Assembly: GCA_018266105.1 (NCBI GenBank)
Contig: JAFEBA010000023.1
Location: forward strand, 681 to 64,680
From: a bacterium
GTDB taxonomy: Bacteria > Vulcanimicrobiota > Xenobia > Xenobiales > JADMJV01
Reading direction: 5' to 3'
Length of the DNA stretch: 64,000 bases
Notes under the pieces: generated by a model
What the model saw: only the letters and a program-made list of their open reading frames with translations
Told to the model about the DNA's origin: nothing
Database searches by the model: none
Shown here: positions 1-9,523 of the stretch, in pieces
Layout: each line of letters starts with the position of its first letter
How positions within the stretch are numbered: the first letter of the stretch is position 1
Made by a program: the position numbers and the translations under genes

Positions 1-402
1 TGTCTCGTCGAAGGCGAGGAGAGCACGTTGCCTCTCATCTTCTGCGTCAACTGGTTCCGCAAGGATGAGGGCGGTGACTTCCTCTGGCCTGGCTATGGCG
101 AGAACATGCGCGTTTTGAAGTGGATTGTCGAGCGGGCTCAGGGCCACGGCTATGGCGTGGAAACACCGCTCGGCTGGATGCCGCGCTATCGTGATCTGGA
201 TTGGACCGGGCTGGACTACAGCCGGGAGCAGTTCAACAAGCTGCAAACCCTGGACCGGGAGGCCTTCAAGACGCAAACGGTAGCCCACGAGCAGTTCTTT
301 ATCACGCTGAAGAACAAGCTGCCTCTGGACTTCCTCATGGAACGAGAACTGCTGGTCTCGCGTCTGTGGCGTTCGCCGGAAATGATCGTTCCGCCCAAGT
401 AG
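1..402 (+). CDS. pckG: Phosphoenolpyruvate carboxykinase (GTP), C-terminal part
   Basis: The gene enters from the left edge, so only the last 133 residues are visible; the frame is open from base 1. The sequence [18 protein letters not shown] followed by GENMRVLKW is characteristic of the C-terminal lobe of GTP-dependent PEP carboxykinase, where the FLWPGFGEN region contributes to nucleotide binding. The enzyme decarboxylates and phosphorylates oxaloacetate to phosphoenolpyruvate in the cytosol, the entry step of gluconeogenesis. The protein ends with a normal family-like C-terminus at the TAG stop at 400-402. About 95 bases separate it from the next gene and I see no convincing terminator there. 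The catalytic P-loop and metal site lie outside the window and cannot be checked. Confidence 0.9.
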   Translation, partial: CLVEGEESTLPLIFCVNWFRKDEGGDFLWPGYGENMRVLKWIVERAQGHGYGVETPLGWMPRYRDLDWTGLDYSREQFNKLQTLDREAFKTQTVAHEQFFITLKNKLPLDFLMERELLVSRLWRSPEMIVPPK

Positions 403-496
403 GACCGGGATACCCAAAAAAAGCGTATTCAGCGGAGTACAAATTCGGCCCGCAATCGGAAACCATGCCTTGACCTCTGGTGGTTGTCTGGTATGA

Positions 497-3154
497 ATGC
501 GCTATTCGCTGACCCGAGCACTGGCCAGCCTGTCCACCCGTCATCCCAGGACGGTGGTGGTATTTGCTCTGGTTTCGGCGCTCTTTTGCCTGGTGACGGC
601 CTTTCAGAACCTGAGCTTTACGGTCGATCGCACGGAAATGCTGGATCCGCGACATCCGGTCCAGAGCAACTGGCGCGCCTACCGGGCCGAGTTCGGGAAT
701 CTCAGCGATTACGTCGTCATGGTCAAGGGCGATCCGGAGAAAGCCCGCAAGGCTGTGGAGGATCTGGGCCAGCGCCTGCAAGCCGAGCCGCAGACCTTCA
801 GTAACGTTCTCTATCGATTTGATCTGCCCGAGCTCCTCAAGTCCTCGCTCTATTACGTTTCATTGCCAGGTCTGAAAGCGCTGGAGGCTGAGGTCAGAGG
901 CGCTCATCGATTGCTGGAACCTCTGGCCACCCCGACGGGTCTGGAAGGAATGTTGCGGGAACTGGCCCGTCCCGGATCGGCTGGCGAGCTGGCCAACCGT
1001 CTGGCGGGCTCCCTGCCGACCCTCAACAAAGTGCTTCGCTCGCTGGTGATTTGCCTGGAGAGTCGCGGGGAGGCAGTAGCCCCTTCCTTCCTGACCGAGA
1101 TTGAGTCAGACATTCCGGAGGTGCGGGAACTGCATCTGAAGCCGGGCCAGAAGACCTTCTACCTGACCGTCGACGATGGTCACGGCTTCATGATGCTGCT
1201 CAATGCCAGCGATTCATCGGGTAGCTTCACCTCCAGCCTGCACACCATGGCCCGGCTACGCGCCCTGGCCGAGAGGGTTCAGCGCGAGCACTTTGAGGTT
1301 CAGGTGATGGTCAGCGGCGAGCCTGTGATCAATGCCGACGAAACTCGACAAGCGATTCAAGACGCCATCCGAGCCTCCGGCTACGCGCTAGGACTGGTAG
1401 GCCTGCTGCTCGTCCTGGTCTTTCGGGCGGTCCTGAAGCCTGCGGCGGTGCTGCTCTCTTTGCTGGTGGGACTCAGCTGGACCTCGGCCCTGGCGGCCTG
1501 GACTTTGGGCCAGGTCAACATGTTGACCATCAACTATGTCACCATGCTGACCGGCCTGGGTCTGAGCTTCGGCATCCACATTTTATATCGTTATCAACTG
1601 GAGCGGTCGATCGGCCTGGAGCCCGCTCAGGCTCTGAAAACGACCTTGGGCATGGAGCGCCCCAACATGGTGGGAGCCCTCTCCACCACGGTGGCTTTCT
1701 GGGCGCTCTTCTTCACATCGTTCCGCGCGGCCGGGGAGCTGGGGCTGGTCACCGGCTCAGGCATGCTCTTGTGCTACCTCTCCAATGTCACCACTTTGCC
1801 CTCTCTGCTCATTCTGCTGGACAAGGGGCGCCCTGAATTCTGTCCCCACTGGAACTGGATGCGCAAGACCAACTCCTGGATCTTGAGACGCCGCAAGGCG
1901 GTCCTCTTGCTCTCACTGATCTTCAGTCTATATAGCCTCAGCTTCGTCAATCGCATTCCCTTTGATTACAACCTGATGAATGTCCAGGCGGACAATGCCC
2001 CGGCCCTGGGAGTGGAGCGCTATCTGCAGCGGTTTCACTTCTCTGCCCTGTACGGAGTGGTGGTGGCCGACAATCTGGAGGAGGCTCGGCAACTGAGCCG
2101 ACGCCTGCAGGATCAACCCACCGTCGGCCGCGTGGCCTCGATAACCAATTTTGAACCACTGCAGTACGAGGCGAAACGCCCTCTGGTGGAAAGCCTGATC
2201 GCTCAAGGGAAGGGTCTGCACACGCCAGCTTTTCCTCACCTTCGGAGCGCGGCGGAAATGGAAAGCCTTTACAACGCCTACGTAGCCGCACGGGGCCAGG
2301 GCCTGGAAGCCCTTCGAGTCTGGCGCCAGGGCGATAAAAGAGAGCAGGCCGACCAGTTCCAAACCTGGCTGAACCGACTGGACAGGGCTCTTGATACGGA
2401 CAATCCGGGACCGATGCAAGATTCGTTGAAAGCCTTCGAGGCCCGCGAAATAGGCCAGGTCATCTCTGAATTGAAGCTTCTCAAGCAACAGTCCGCCGAA
2501 AAACCGAACCTGATCGAGATCTTGCCCGAAGCACTCCTTAAACGGGTGGTTTCACCTCAGGGACGCATCAGTCTGAGAGTTTTCCCTCGAGAGAACTGCT
2601 GGGATCGCGAAGCTTTGGGGCGGTTCGTCAAAAATCTACGCCACATTGACCGAGACGCCACGGGCTATGCCGTGCTGGTCTACTACTATCTGGAGGACAT
2701 GCGCAAAGCTTACATTCAGTCTGGGCGCAACGCGCTGGTCGTCATCTTCCTCTTGCTGGCATTTCACTTTCGATCGTTGCGCACCGCTTCGCTCGCCATG
2801 TTTCCCAAACTACTGGGAGTGCTCTGGATGGTGGGGGCCATGGGTTGGCTGGGGGTGAGCTTTAACCCCATCAACTTCTTATCGCTCCCGCTGACGCTGG
2901 GAATCGGCCTCATCTTTGGAGTTCATGTGCTGGAAGCGCGCAATCAGTGCTTGTTCAGAGACAGTACCGGACCCGCCATTGTGCTCTCGGGCCTGGTGAC
3001 CATGATCGGTTTCGCCACCCTGCTGAGCGCGGGTCACAAGGGAGTGGCCAGCTTTGGAACTCTGATGGTCCTAGGGGTAGGGGCCAACCTGATCACCAGC
3101 GTGATCATGCTGCCAGCGCTCCTGAACGCAAAACCGGATCAACTCGACGAATAG
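497..3154 (+). CDS. MMPL/RND-superfamily transporter (HpnN-like)
   Basis: This 885-residue inner-membrane protein has the two-fold layout of the MMPL/RND family. There is an N-terminal membrane helix (about residues 20-36), a large periplasmic loop, a block of five to six helices (about 295-440), another single helix near 465, a second periplasmic loop, and a final helix block (about 730-875). Such proteins use the proton gradient to move lipids or other hydrophobic molecules to the outer envelope. Arrangement and length are most like the hopanoid exporter HpnN, but no hopanoid gene is nearby, so the substrate is open. An ATG at 497 fits the protein; Shine-Dalgarno support is weak. A TTGACC/TATGAA promoter-like pair lies at 470-497 but overlaps the start codon. 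Confidence 0.8.
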   Translation: MRYSLTRALASLSTRHPRTVVVFALVSALFCLVTAFQNLSFTVDRTEMLDPRHPVQSNWRAYRAEFGNLSDYVVMVKGDPEKARKAVEDLGQRLQAEPQTFSNVLYRFDLPELLKSSLYYVSLPGLKALEAEVRGAHRLLEPLATPTGLEGMLRELARPGSAGELANRLAGSLPTLNKVLRSLVICLESRGEAVAPSFLTEIESDIPEVRELHLKPGQKTFYLTVDDGHGFMMLLNASDSSGSFTSSLHTMARLRALAERVQREHFEVQVMVSGEPVINADETRQAIQDAIRASGYALGLVGLLLVLVFRAVLKPAAVLLSLLVGLSWTSALAAWTLGQVNMLTINYVTMLTGLGLSFGIHILYRYQLERSIGLEPAQALKTTLGMERPNMVGALSTTVAFWALFFTSFRAAGELGLVTGSGMLLCYLSNVTTLPSLLILLDKGRPEFCPHWNWMRKTNSWILRRRKAVLLLSLIFSLYSLSFVNRIPFDYNLMNVQADNAPALGVERYLQRFHFSALYGVVVADNLEEARQLSRRLQDQPTVGRVASITNFEPLQYEAKRPLVESLIAQGKGLHTPAFPHLRSAAEMESLYNAYVAARGQGLEALRVWRQGDKREQADQFQTWLNRLDRALDTDNPGPMQDSLKAFEAREIGQVISELKLLKQQSAEKPNLIEILPEALLKRVVSPQGRISLRVFPRENCWDREALGRFVKNLRHIDRDATGYAVLVYYYLEDMRKAYIQSGRNALVVIFLLLAFHFRSLRTASLAMFPKLLGVLWMVGAMGWLGVSFNPINFLSLPLTLGIGLIFGVHVLEARNQCLFRDSTGPAIVLSGLVTMIGFATLLSAGHKGVASFGTLMVLGVGANLITSVIMLPALLNAKPDQLDE

Positions 3155-3255
3155 GAGCGCCCAATTTAGGGCCCAGGGGGGATTTGGCCTGCTTGCACGA
3201 GAACGGGCGAAACCTCAACAGAACCTGTATCTTTCCGATCCACCTGGAGGTTTCA

Positions 3256-4563
3256 ATGCAAAAATTTACACGCCCCCTGATTGCCGGCCTGTTGATGGCG
3301 ATGCCAGCCTGGTCTCAAATCGTCACCCCGCCGGAGAATTCAACCATCAATCAAATGCGCCCCAACATCGGCTGCACCTGGATGAATGGAGTTCGCAACA
3401 TGCAGCTCTTCATCGATGGCAAAGAATGGACCATGGCCGCCAACAAGAACGGCGGCCGCATCGACATCAACCCCACCTTCGATGTCGGCTACGGAACCCA
3501 CACGGTAGAGGCCCGCTGCATTGGAATTCTGGGCCTGCCCACCAGCAAAACCTGGACCTTCACCATCGCCAATCCCAACGGAAACACACCAGGCCAGTCG
3601 GGCGGGGCTGCAATCCGACTCTACCCGCTGGATAAGACGGTAGTGAACGAAGTGCGTCCGCGCATCACCGCCGACTTCCCCGAGAACGTCAGCAGCGCTC
3701 GCGCTTTCCTGGATGGCCAGGATGTCAGCTACCTGGTCGGAGTGGGTGGCAGCAACGTGGCCTTCACGCCGCAGAATGATCTGACCCGCGGCAACCATCA
3801 GGTCAGCTTTGAGGTGAACTACGCCTCGGGCGCCCGCTACACCCAGAACTGGACCTTCCAGGTTCGCCCCAATCAGGACAACAACTCCAATGTTCCCCAG
3901 GGCTTCAGCAACTTTGCCCCCATTCAAAACTCTCAGGTCAATGCCAGTCGCCCGCTTCTGTCGGCTGACTTTAACGTGGTCATGGACAATGTTCGCATCT
4001 TCGTAGACAAGAACGAAGTGACCAATCAGGCCCAGATTAGCAGCAACCGCATCGCCTGGAATCCCACTTACGACCTCAATCCCGGCGCCCACTCGGTGCA
4101 CGTTGAAGGCCGGCAAACCAACAACAACCAGGTGGTTCAGGCCGATTGGCAGTTCAGCGTGGTCTCCAACGGAGGCTGGAACAACAATGGCAACAACAAC
4201 AACAATGGCAATAACGGAAACTGGAATAACGGCAACAACGGCAACGGAAACAACCAGGCAACTCCCACGGAAGTGGACTTTGGAGTGGACGCCCCCAACC
4301 CGGGTGACCGCGTCAATGCCAGCTTCAAAGTGATGGGAAGCGCCACTCCGGACACCACTGTGCGCGTCTCGGTCAAGCCTCTGCCCAACAAAAACAGGGT
4401 TGCAACCTATACCGGCAAGGCCGACGTCAACGGCAACTACAACATTACCATCAGCCCGGCCTGGGCCGGGAAAGGAACGCGGCTGGAACTGACAACCACC
4501 ATGCTCGACCGCCGCAACCGGCCCATGGCAGATCCCATCGTAATCGAAGTGATCCGCCGATAA
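3256..4563 (+). CDS. Secreted Ig-like repeat protein with Asn/Gly-rich linker
   Basis: The open frame extends further upstream, but a GGAGG Shine-Dalgarno at 3246-3250 and a signal peptide place the start at ATG 3256, giving 435 residues. After the signal peptide (cleavage probably near PAWSQ) come three similar modules of about 95 residues. Each opens with a proline-rich strand and N-x-x-RP-x-I/L and ends in a TW-x-F-type strand, as in bacterial Ig-like folds. A linker rich in Asn and Gly (about residues 308-335) leads to a fourth beta-rich domain. This is an envelope or extracellular structural or adhesive protein; I recognise no catalytic motif. It is transcribed alone, about 100 bases after the MMPL gene, and ends in a strong hairpin terminator. 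Confidence 0.7.
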   Translation: MQKFTRPLIAGLLMAMPAWSQIVTPPENSTINQMRPNIGCTWMNGVRNMQLFIDGKEWTMAANKNGGRIDINPTFDVGYGTHTVEARCIGILGLPTSKTWTFTIANPNGNTPGQSGGAAIRLYPLDKTVVNEVRPRITADFPENVSSARAFLDGQDVSYLVGVGGSNVAFTPQNDLTRGNHQVSFEVNYASGARYTQNWTFQVRPNQDNNSNVPQGFSNFAPIQNSQVNASRPLLSADFNVVMDNVRIFVDKNEVTNQAQISSNRIAWNPTYDLNPGAHSVHVEGRQTNNNQVVQADWQFSVVSNGGWNNNGNNNNNGNNGNWNNGNNGNGNNQATPTEVDFGVDAPNPGDRVNASFKVMGSATPDTTVRVSVKPLPNKNRVATYTGKADVNGNYNITISPAWAGKGTRLELTTTMLDRRNRPMADPIVIEVIRR

Positions 4564-4570
4564 TCATAAA

Positions 4571-4607
4571 AATGGGCCCCGGTTTCAGCCGGGGCCCATT
4601 TTTTTTA
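4571..4607. terminator. Bidirectional rho-independent terminator
   Basis: A perfect 12-bp stem (AATGGGCCCCGG, 4571-4582, and its complement, 4589-4600) encloses a six-base loop and is followed by eight T on the plus strand. On the minus strand the stem is followed by TTTTATGATT. It sits between the converging Ig-like and LON-domain genes and can stop transcription from both. Confidence 0.9.
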
Positions 4608-5297
4608 GTTGTTGCAAGGCTTGGGGAAGATACGAAAGCGCACGGTATCGTCTTCAGGCACGACCTGAGCCAGTTCGTCCAGGATGCGCGACAGGAGACG
4701 CGCGCGCTGGTGAACTTCACTTTCTTCCAAGAGACGCTGCTTGATCAGCGAATCCACCGGCAGATAATAGGACAATACATCCAGCAGCAAGCCGGTGGGC
4801 GCGTCCTTCTGAATCGAAACCAGCGAGCCGGGCAGGTCAGCCAGATTGCGCAAGACCTGATTAAACGATTCCAGCGCTCTTTGAAACAGATTCTCGATGG
4901 GTTCGGGCTCAAGAGGATTGACGATGTCGGGCACGAGATCGACCCGAGCCACCCGATAGGGCTTGTCGACGTCCAATTCCTCGCGGATACGGGCCCGCTG
5001 GATCCCTTGCAACTGCATCAGATATCGACCGTCAGGCAGACGTTGCAAGTTGCGAATCTGGCCGAGACAGGCCACCGAATGGACCGGACTGTTGCCGGAG
5101 TCTGACTTACTGCGACGCTCGCGCAGACAGACCATGCCGATCAGGCCTTCATTCTCCTCGGCATCGCTGACCATTTGCCGGTAGCGTGGTTCGAAGATGT
5201 GGAGCGGCAAGCGAGCTCCGGGAAAGAGCACAACCTTAGGCAGTGGAAAGAGCGGAAGCTCGCCCGAAAACTTGCTCAAAATTTTATCAAACTGCAT
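4605..5297 (-). CDS. LON substrate-binding domain protein
   Basis: The 230-residue protein is a stand-alone N-terminal domain of Lon protease (PUA-like LON/LAN domain). Typical signs are LPLFPLPKVVLFPGARLPLH at residues 14-33, then FEPRYRQM and GLIGMV. It has no AAA+ ATPase and no Ser-Lys protease domain. Such single-domain proteins are widespread and presumably bind unfolded or specific protein substrates, but no precise function is established. The start ATG at 5297 opens directly into the conserved region. The gene converges on the Ig-like gene and shares its terminator. Confidence 0.85.
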   Translation of the reverse strand: MQFDKILSKFSGELPLFPLPKVVLFPGARLPLHIFEPRYRQMVSDAEENEGLIGMVCLRERRSKSDSGNSPVHSVACLGQIRNLQRLPDGRYLMQLQGIQRARIREELDVDKPYRVARVDLVPDIVNPLEPEPIENLFQRALESFNQVLRNLADLPGSLVSIQKDAPTGLLLDVLSYYLPVDSLIKQRLLEESEVHQRARLLSRILDELAQVVPEDDTVRFRIFPKPCNN

Positions 5298-5438
5298 CGG
5301 TGACCTCCGCTTCGCGGCCTCTCGGCCGGTTCTCCTGGTTCAGCCTAGCACAGGTCTGTTCCAAAACAACCGTGTCGAGAGTCCTATTTTTCCAGGAAAA
5401 AAAAGGGGGTGGCGCGGCCGGCGCGAGAAGCCGGCGTG

Positions 5439-6014
5439 ATGCGACGCTTGGTAGTAGGGATCAGCGGTGCCAGTGGCGCCATCTATGGGATTCGATTGAT
5501 GCAGTTCCTTCGAGAGCGTCCGGAATTTGAGGTTCACCTGGTCATGACTCGCTCGGGCGGGGTGAGTTTGCGCTTGGAAAACCCCGACTGGGAGCTTTCG
5601 CGGGTACGTGAACTGGCCCACAAGGTGCACCGCGAAGATGACATTTCAGCCAGTATCGCCAGCGGCTCCTTTGCGGTTGAAGCCATGGTGGTGGCCCCCT
5701 GCAGCATGCGCTCGCTCGGAGCGATCGCCCACGGTCTCAGCGATAATCTGCTGACGCGCGCCGCCGACGTCATGCTCAAGGAGCGCCGAAAGCTCATTCT
5801 ATTGACCCGCGAGATGCCGCTCCACGCCGTTCACATCAAAAACATGCTGGCGGTGACCGAGATGGGAGGCATCATCATGCCTCCTATGCCGGGTTTTTAT
5901 CATCAGCCCGCCTCGGTCATGGACCTGGTCGACTTCGTGGTCGGGAAGGTTCTAGATACCCTGGCCATTCCCCACAGCCTGGTGCCCCCCTGGACCGGAC
6001 CGCCTGGCGCATAG
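5439..6014 (+). CDS. ubiX: UbiX-family flavin prenyltransferase
   Basis: The protein opens with LVVGISGASGAIYGIRLM, the FMN-binding N-terminus of UbiX/Pad1 flavin prenyltransferases, and carries a VVAPCSMRSLGAIAHGLSDN region that forms the prenylation site. UbiX joins dimethylallyl phosphate to reduced FMN to make prenylated FMN, the cofactor of UbiD decarboxylases. The 191 residues from ATG 5439 equal the usual family length. A longer GTG start at 5409 adds ten residues without homology and is less likely. No ubiD is in the window. It ends three bases before the convergent operon on the other strand. Confidence 0.92.
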   Translation: MRRLVVGISGASGAIYGIRLMQFLRERPEFEVHLVMTRSGGVSLRLENPDWELSRVRELAHKVHREDDISASIASGSFAVEAMVVAPCSMRSLGAIAHGLSDNLLTRAADVMLKERRKLILLTREMPLHAVHIKNMLAVTEMGGIIMPPMPGFYHQPASVMDLVDFVVGKVLDTLAIPHSLVPPWTGPPGA

Positions 6015-6017
6015 ACT

Positions 6018-7610
6018 TTAGTCGCTCCAACGGCCCGCCAGCCAGAGCGCATCGGCACGAGCATCGACCGCCGTAATCTGGAGCTGGGCCTGAGGGTGGA
6101 CCTCGGTGCTCAGGCGCGTCGGCAAGGCTAGTGGCAGGGGGGTCTTTTGCAGCCCGTCCAGGATTTGCTGTCGAATGCGCTGTTGCTCGGGTGGTGATTG
6201 CTGCATGAGCTGCGGACTGAGAAACTCCAGTTGCTCGATGTTCATGCGCAAGAGCAGGCGACCGTTCTCCAGCACCGGCAAGGCCGTGCCGACCACACGC
6301 GCCCCCGGCTCCAGTCCAGAAAGCGGACCCATCTCCCAGGCGACCGCCACCACGCAAGGGTCGAAGCGAAAGGCCCCGGCTTGATAACGCAAACTCAGCT
6401 GCTGAATCTCAACCTGCTTCAAGCTCACCTTGAAAATCAAAACACGCGGAGAGGGGATGCCCTCGGCCGGCAAATTCACTCGCACCGGCAGGCGGATGGA
6501 TTGAGCGATTCCTCGATTGAGCGCGTCGGCACCCAGGCCCAGGGCAAACCCGTCTGGAGCAGCCAGAGCCATTTGTTCCGGCGGTCCCGTCCCGGATCCG
6601 CTGGTCAGCATCAGGCAACCACTGCGTCGATCGCCCCAACCCGCCGGAAGGATCCGCAGCTGCTCCAACTCAGGCGGTGTCACCAGGCCGCTCTCCAGCA
6701 AAGGCTGCAAGTAAGCTCCGGGCACGGGCAGAGTGACCGAGCTGGAAAAAATCCTTTGGGCCAGACCGCTAAGCTGGTCCGCCCAGGCCTGGGGCATCTC
6801 CGCGAAGACCGGTTTGGTCAGTCGCATGCTCTGGCCCTGGGCCGAAAGCTTGAGACGCGCGTAACCAGCCTTTAAGTCCAACTGAATGGGCGCCTCCCAC
6901 TCCCCCTCCACCAGTTTACCCAATCCGGTGATCTGGCCGTTGACTGAGCCATAGGCGCGCAGGTGACCGGGAATGGTGGTTAACCCCAGGGAGCCGATCT
7001 CGCAAACGACCGGATCGGAGACCCGAAAAAGCTGCGGATGGGCCTGGCGATAAAGTTGCAGACTTCGGTCCAGAAAGCCCTCGCTGATCACCGCCCGCAG
7101 GGGCCCCTGTAGCACGGTAGCGGTCGGAACAGGCCCCAGCGGAGTCAGATCCTGCAGATGGACCTGACCACCCTCGCTCCAGGCCGTGACCTGATAAAGG
7201 CCATCTTCCCCCGTGGCCCCCAAGCAGGGCTGCCATTGGCCCGGCACACAGGCCATTTCTTTCCGCCCGCGTACAGCCACCACCCCCCGCCAGGGGTTGC
7301 GCACATTGAGGCTGAGGGGAAGCAGCGGAGGCTCCAAACGCAGACTCTGAGGAGCCACTTGAACCAGATCTCCCTGATAGACTCCCAGCAAACGGGTGGG
7401 CAGGCCGCCGCTGCTGGCCACGGCTTTAATCAGGTTCTCTTCCAGCCCGCGCAAGCTGTAGCGGCGCGGCAGGTAGCAGCTATAGTCGAAAGCCGGGCTA
7501 CTCTCGGCCCAGGACGAGAACCCCTGTGAACGCAAGAAGACCAGCTTACGCTCGGGGGCTTGGGCCCAAAGCGAGCTGGTCATCAGGCCCAGCAAAAGAA
7601 ACTGTCTCAT
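6018..7610 (-). CDS. Secreted protein of unknown function, kinase/ABC operon
   Basis: This 530-residue protein starts with a signal peptide (cleavage near LWAQA) and is otherwise soluble, so it should be periplasmic or outer-membrane associated. I do not recognise its family. Two segments, around FLDRSLQLYRQ and around ADALNRGIAQSI, resemble each other loosely as if a domain were duplicated. Such helix-plus-strand duplications occur in lipid-binding folds, but that is only a suggestion. Its start overlaps the stop of the FHA-ABC transporter by four bases (ATGA), making it the last gene of a three-gene operon with a Ser/Thr kinase. It may be the exported partner or cargo handler of that transporter. 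Confidence 0.6.
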   Translation of the reverse strand: MRQFLLLGLMTSSLWAQAPERKLVFLRSQGFSSWAESSPAFDYSCYLPRRYSLRGLEENLIKAVASSGGLPTRLLGVYQGDLVQVAPQSLRLEPPLLPLSLNVRNPWRGVVAVRGRKEMACVPGQWQPCLGATGEDGLYQVTAWSEGGQVHLQDLTPLGPVPTATVLQGPLRAVISEGFLDRSLQLYRQAHPQLFRVSDPVVCEIGSLGLTTIPGHLRAYGSVNGQITGLGKLVEGEWEAPIQLDLKAGYARLKLSAQGQSMRLTKPVFAEMPQAWADQLSGLAQRIFSSSVTLPVPGAYLQPLLESGLVTPPELEQLRILPAGWGDRRSGCLMLTSGSGTGPPEQMALAAPDGFALGLGADALNRGIAQSIRLPVRVNLPAEGIPSPRVLIFKVSLKQVEIQQLSLRYQAGAFRFDPCVVAVAWEMGPLSGLEPGARVVGTALPVLENGRLLLRMNIEQLEFLSPQLMQQSPPEQQRIRQQILDGLQKTPLPLALPTRLSTEVHPQAQLQITAVDARADALWLAGRWSD

Positions 7611-9523
7611 CGCTCAGATTGCCCTTCGCGCCAGCGCAGAGCCGCCATGGCAATGGCGGCGTGGATACCCAGGAGCGGCAAAATGACGCCCCACAAAGGC
7701 TTGACGGGCAAATAAAAATCGCTGGTGATCCAGCCCATGTGCAGCTCCATGAAGCGGCGGTTCAGGTCGGCCACGGTTCCAACTCCGGCGAAGGTCCAGC
7801 GCGAAATACTGAGACAGGACATAAAACGCAAAGCCGGCAGCATCTGCTCCGGCTTGATAAAGGCTCCCGAGAGTGAGAGCTGCAGGATCAGCAGCACGGA
7901 AACCAGAGACGAAGCCTGTTCGGCCGACCCCGCCAGACAGCTCAACATCAGCCCCAGCAGAGTTCCGCCCAGGGCCGCAGCCACCAGGAAGGCCAGCAAC
8001 ATCAACTGCAGCTCCAGTGGAAGCCACAGGTAGATTCGCCACTGCACAATCAACAACAAAGCGCTGGCCTGGAAGGCGCCCACCCAGGAGAGCACGGTCA
8101 CCTTGGACATGAAGTAGGGAAAAAGGCGCAGGTTCACCAGTCGCTCGCGCCGCAAAATGGGCAACTCTTTGACGATTTCGCGGCAAGAATTGATGGAGCC
8201 GAAAAACAGGCAGCTGACGACCAGCAGAAAGAGCAGAGTGGGACCTTCCTTAATCGGGTAGGCGAACTCGCCGGTGACCTGATGTGGGTCGTAAAGCCGC
8301 GAATCGAAAAGCAAGGAGAGCACAAAACCGATCAGAGGAGCCTGCAAAGCCATCAACATCAGGTTGGAGCGATCAGCCCAGAGCTGGTGCGCATAACGCT
8401 CGCAGAGAACCCACCACTGGCGCCAGGAAGTGCCCCATGGTTGACGGGCCGCCCCGGTCGGTCGGGGCACGGTCGCGGTGGAGACCTGAGGAATGGAGTC
8501 TTGTCGGTATTTCTGAAAGCGCTTTTGCCAGACCAGGCCGCTGTCCGCGTCTCCAATGGATAGGTAGATTTCGGCGAAATCGGGGACTTCAAAGAACTGC
8601 AAAGCACCCTGGGGAGGCCCATAATAGACCAGTCGTCCACCGGGAGCCAGCAAAGCCACTTTATCGCAAAGCACAATGTTCTGAGTGGCATGGGTGATCA
8701 AAATCACCGTTCGTCCCTGCCGGCAAAGGCGAGACAGTAACTGCATTGTCTTTTTCTCCATGCCAGGGTCCAGTCCGCTGGTGGGTTCGTCCAGGAATAA
8801 AAGACTGGGCTCGGTCAGAAGCTCGGCCGCCATGCTGACCCGTTTGCGTTCGCCACCACTCAGCCGAGAAATGGGAACATCACGCCGATGCACCAATTCC
8901 ATCGTGGTCAGAGCGATTTCCACGCGCCGATGGCGTTCAACCAGACTGGTGTCAGCCGGCAGTCGCAGCCGGGCGGCATAATCAAGAGCCGCTTCCACAG
9001 GCAGAACCCGATGAACGATATCGTCCTGGGGCACGAAGCCGATCAGATGGCGAAATTGCTCCTGATGAGCGAAGGCTCCCTGCCCGTTGATCTGAACCGA
9101 TCCCTGGCTGGGAGCCTGTTGGCCCAATAGGAGACTCATCAGGGTCGATTTGCCGGCGCCACTGGTACCGACCAGAGCCACAAATTCACCCGGATGGACG
9201 GCGAAACTGATATGGTCCAGCAAGGTTCGTTTGGCCGTGGGTGGACGAAAACTGACGTCCTCCACCTCGATGCCGACCGCGCTGTGGGCTCCGTCCTCGC
9301 TCAGTTTTTGACCATCAAAGCGCAGGTGGACATTGGCCAGATAGAGCCCCTGGCCGGCCTGCAGTCGCGCCTGTGAGACTCGCTGACCGGCCACGAAGGT
9401 TCCGTTGGCGCTGTCCAGATCGCGCAACTGGCCGCTCTCCGGATCGAATTCAGCGTGATACCGGCTGACCAGAGGGCTATCCAGCACCAGATCGCAGTCC
9501 GCGTTGCGCCCGATGCGAATCAT
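7607..9523 (-). CDS. FHA domain-ABC transporter (ABCG-type half transporter)
   Basis: One chain combines an N-terminal FHA domain (residues 1-70, with IGR near the start, S-x-x-H at 20-23 and an N-G-T motif at 40-42), an ABC ATPase and an ABC-2-type membrane domain. The ATPase shows Walker A GTSGAGKST (119-127), signature LSGGE (221-225) and Walker B LLFLDE (241-246). The six-helix membrane part covers about 385-630. The order ATPase then membrane domain is that of ABCG half transporters. FHA domains bind phosphothreonine, so the Ser/Thr kinase encoded immediately upstream (four-base ATGA overlap) is the obvious regulator. The FHA start is short, lacking the first strand of many FHA domains. 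Substrate unknown. Confidence 0.9.
   Translation of the reverse strand: MIRIGRNADCDLVLDSPLVSRYHAEFDPESGQLRDLDSANGTFVAGQRVSQARLQAGQGLYLANVHLRFDGQKLSEDGAHSAVGIEVEDVSFRPPTAKRTLLDHISFAVHPGEFVALVGTSGAGKSTLMSLLLGQQAPSQGSVQINGQGAFAHQEQFRHLIGFVPQDDIVHRVLPVEAALDYAARLRLPADTSLVERHRRVEIALTTMELVHRRDVPISRLSGGERKRVSMAAELLTEPSLLFLDEPTSGLDPGMEKKTMQLLSRLCRQGRTVILITHATQNIVLCDKVALLAPGGRLVYYGPPQGALQFFEVPDFAEIYLSIGDADSGLVWQKRFQKYRQDSIPQVSTATVPRPTGAARQPWGTSWRQWWVLCERYAHQLWADRSNLMLMALQAPLIGFVLSLLFDSRLYDPHQVTGEFAYPIKEGPTLLFLLVVSCLFFGSINSCREIVKELPILRRERLVNLRLFPYFMSKVTVLSWVGAFQASALLLIVQWRIYLWLPLELQLMLLAFLVAAALGGTLLGLMLSCLAGSAEQASSLVSVLLILQLSLSGAFIKPEQMLPALRFMSCLSISRWTFAGVGTVADLNRRFMELHMGWITSDFYLPVKPLWGVILPLLGIHAAIAMAALRWREGQSER

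Noticed and set aside
470..497. TTGACC and TATGAA promoter-like pair before the MMPL gene
   Set aside because: The -10 element overlaps the start codon, so the transcript would begin inside the gene; probably chance.
2947..3255. N-terminal extension of the Ig-like secreted protein
   Set aside because: The frame is open but overlaps the MMPL gene; GGAGG and a signal peptide fix the start at 3256.
4572..5105. Plus-strand 177-codon frame over the LON-domain gene
   Set aside because: It is the shadow of the well-supported minus-strand LON gene and has no homology.
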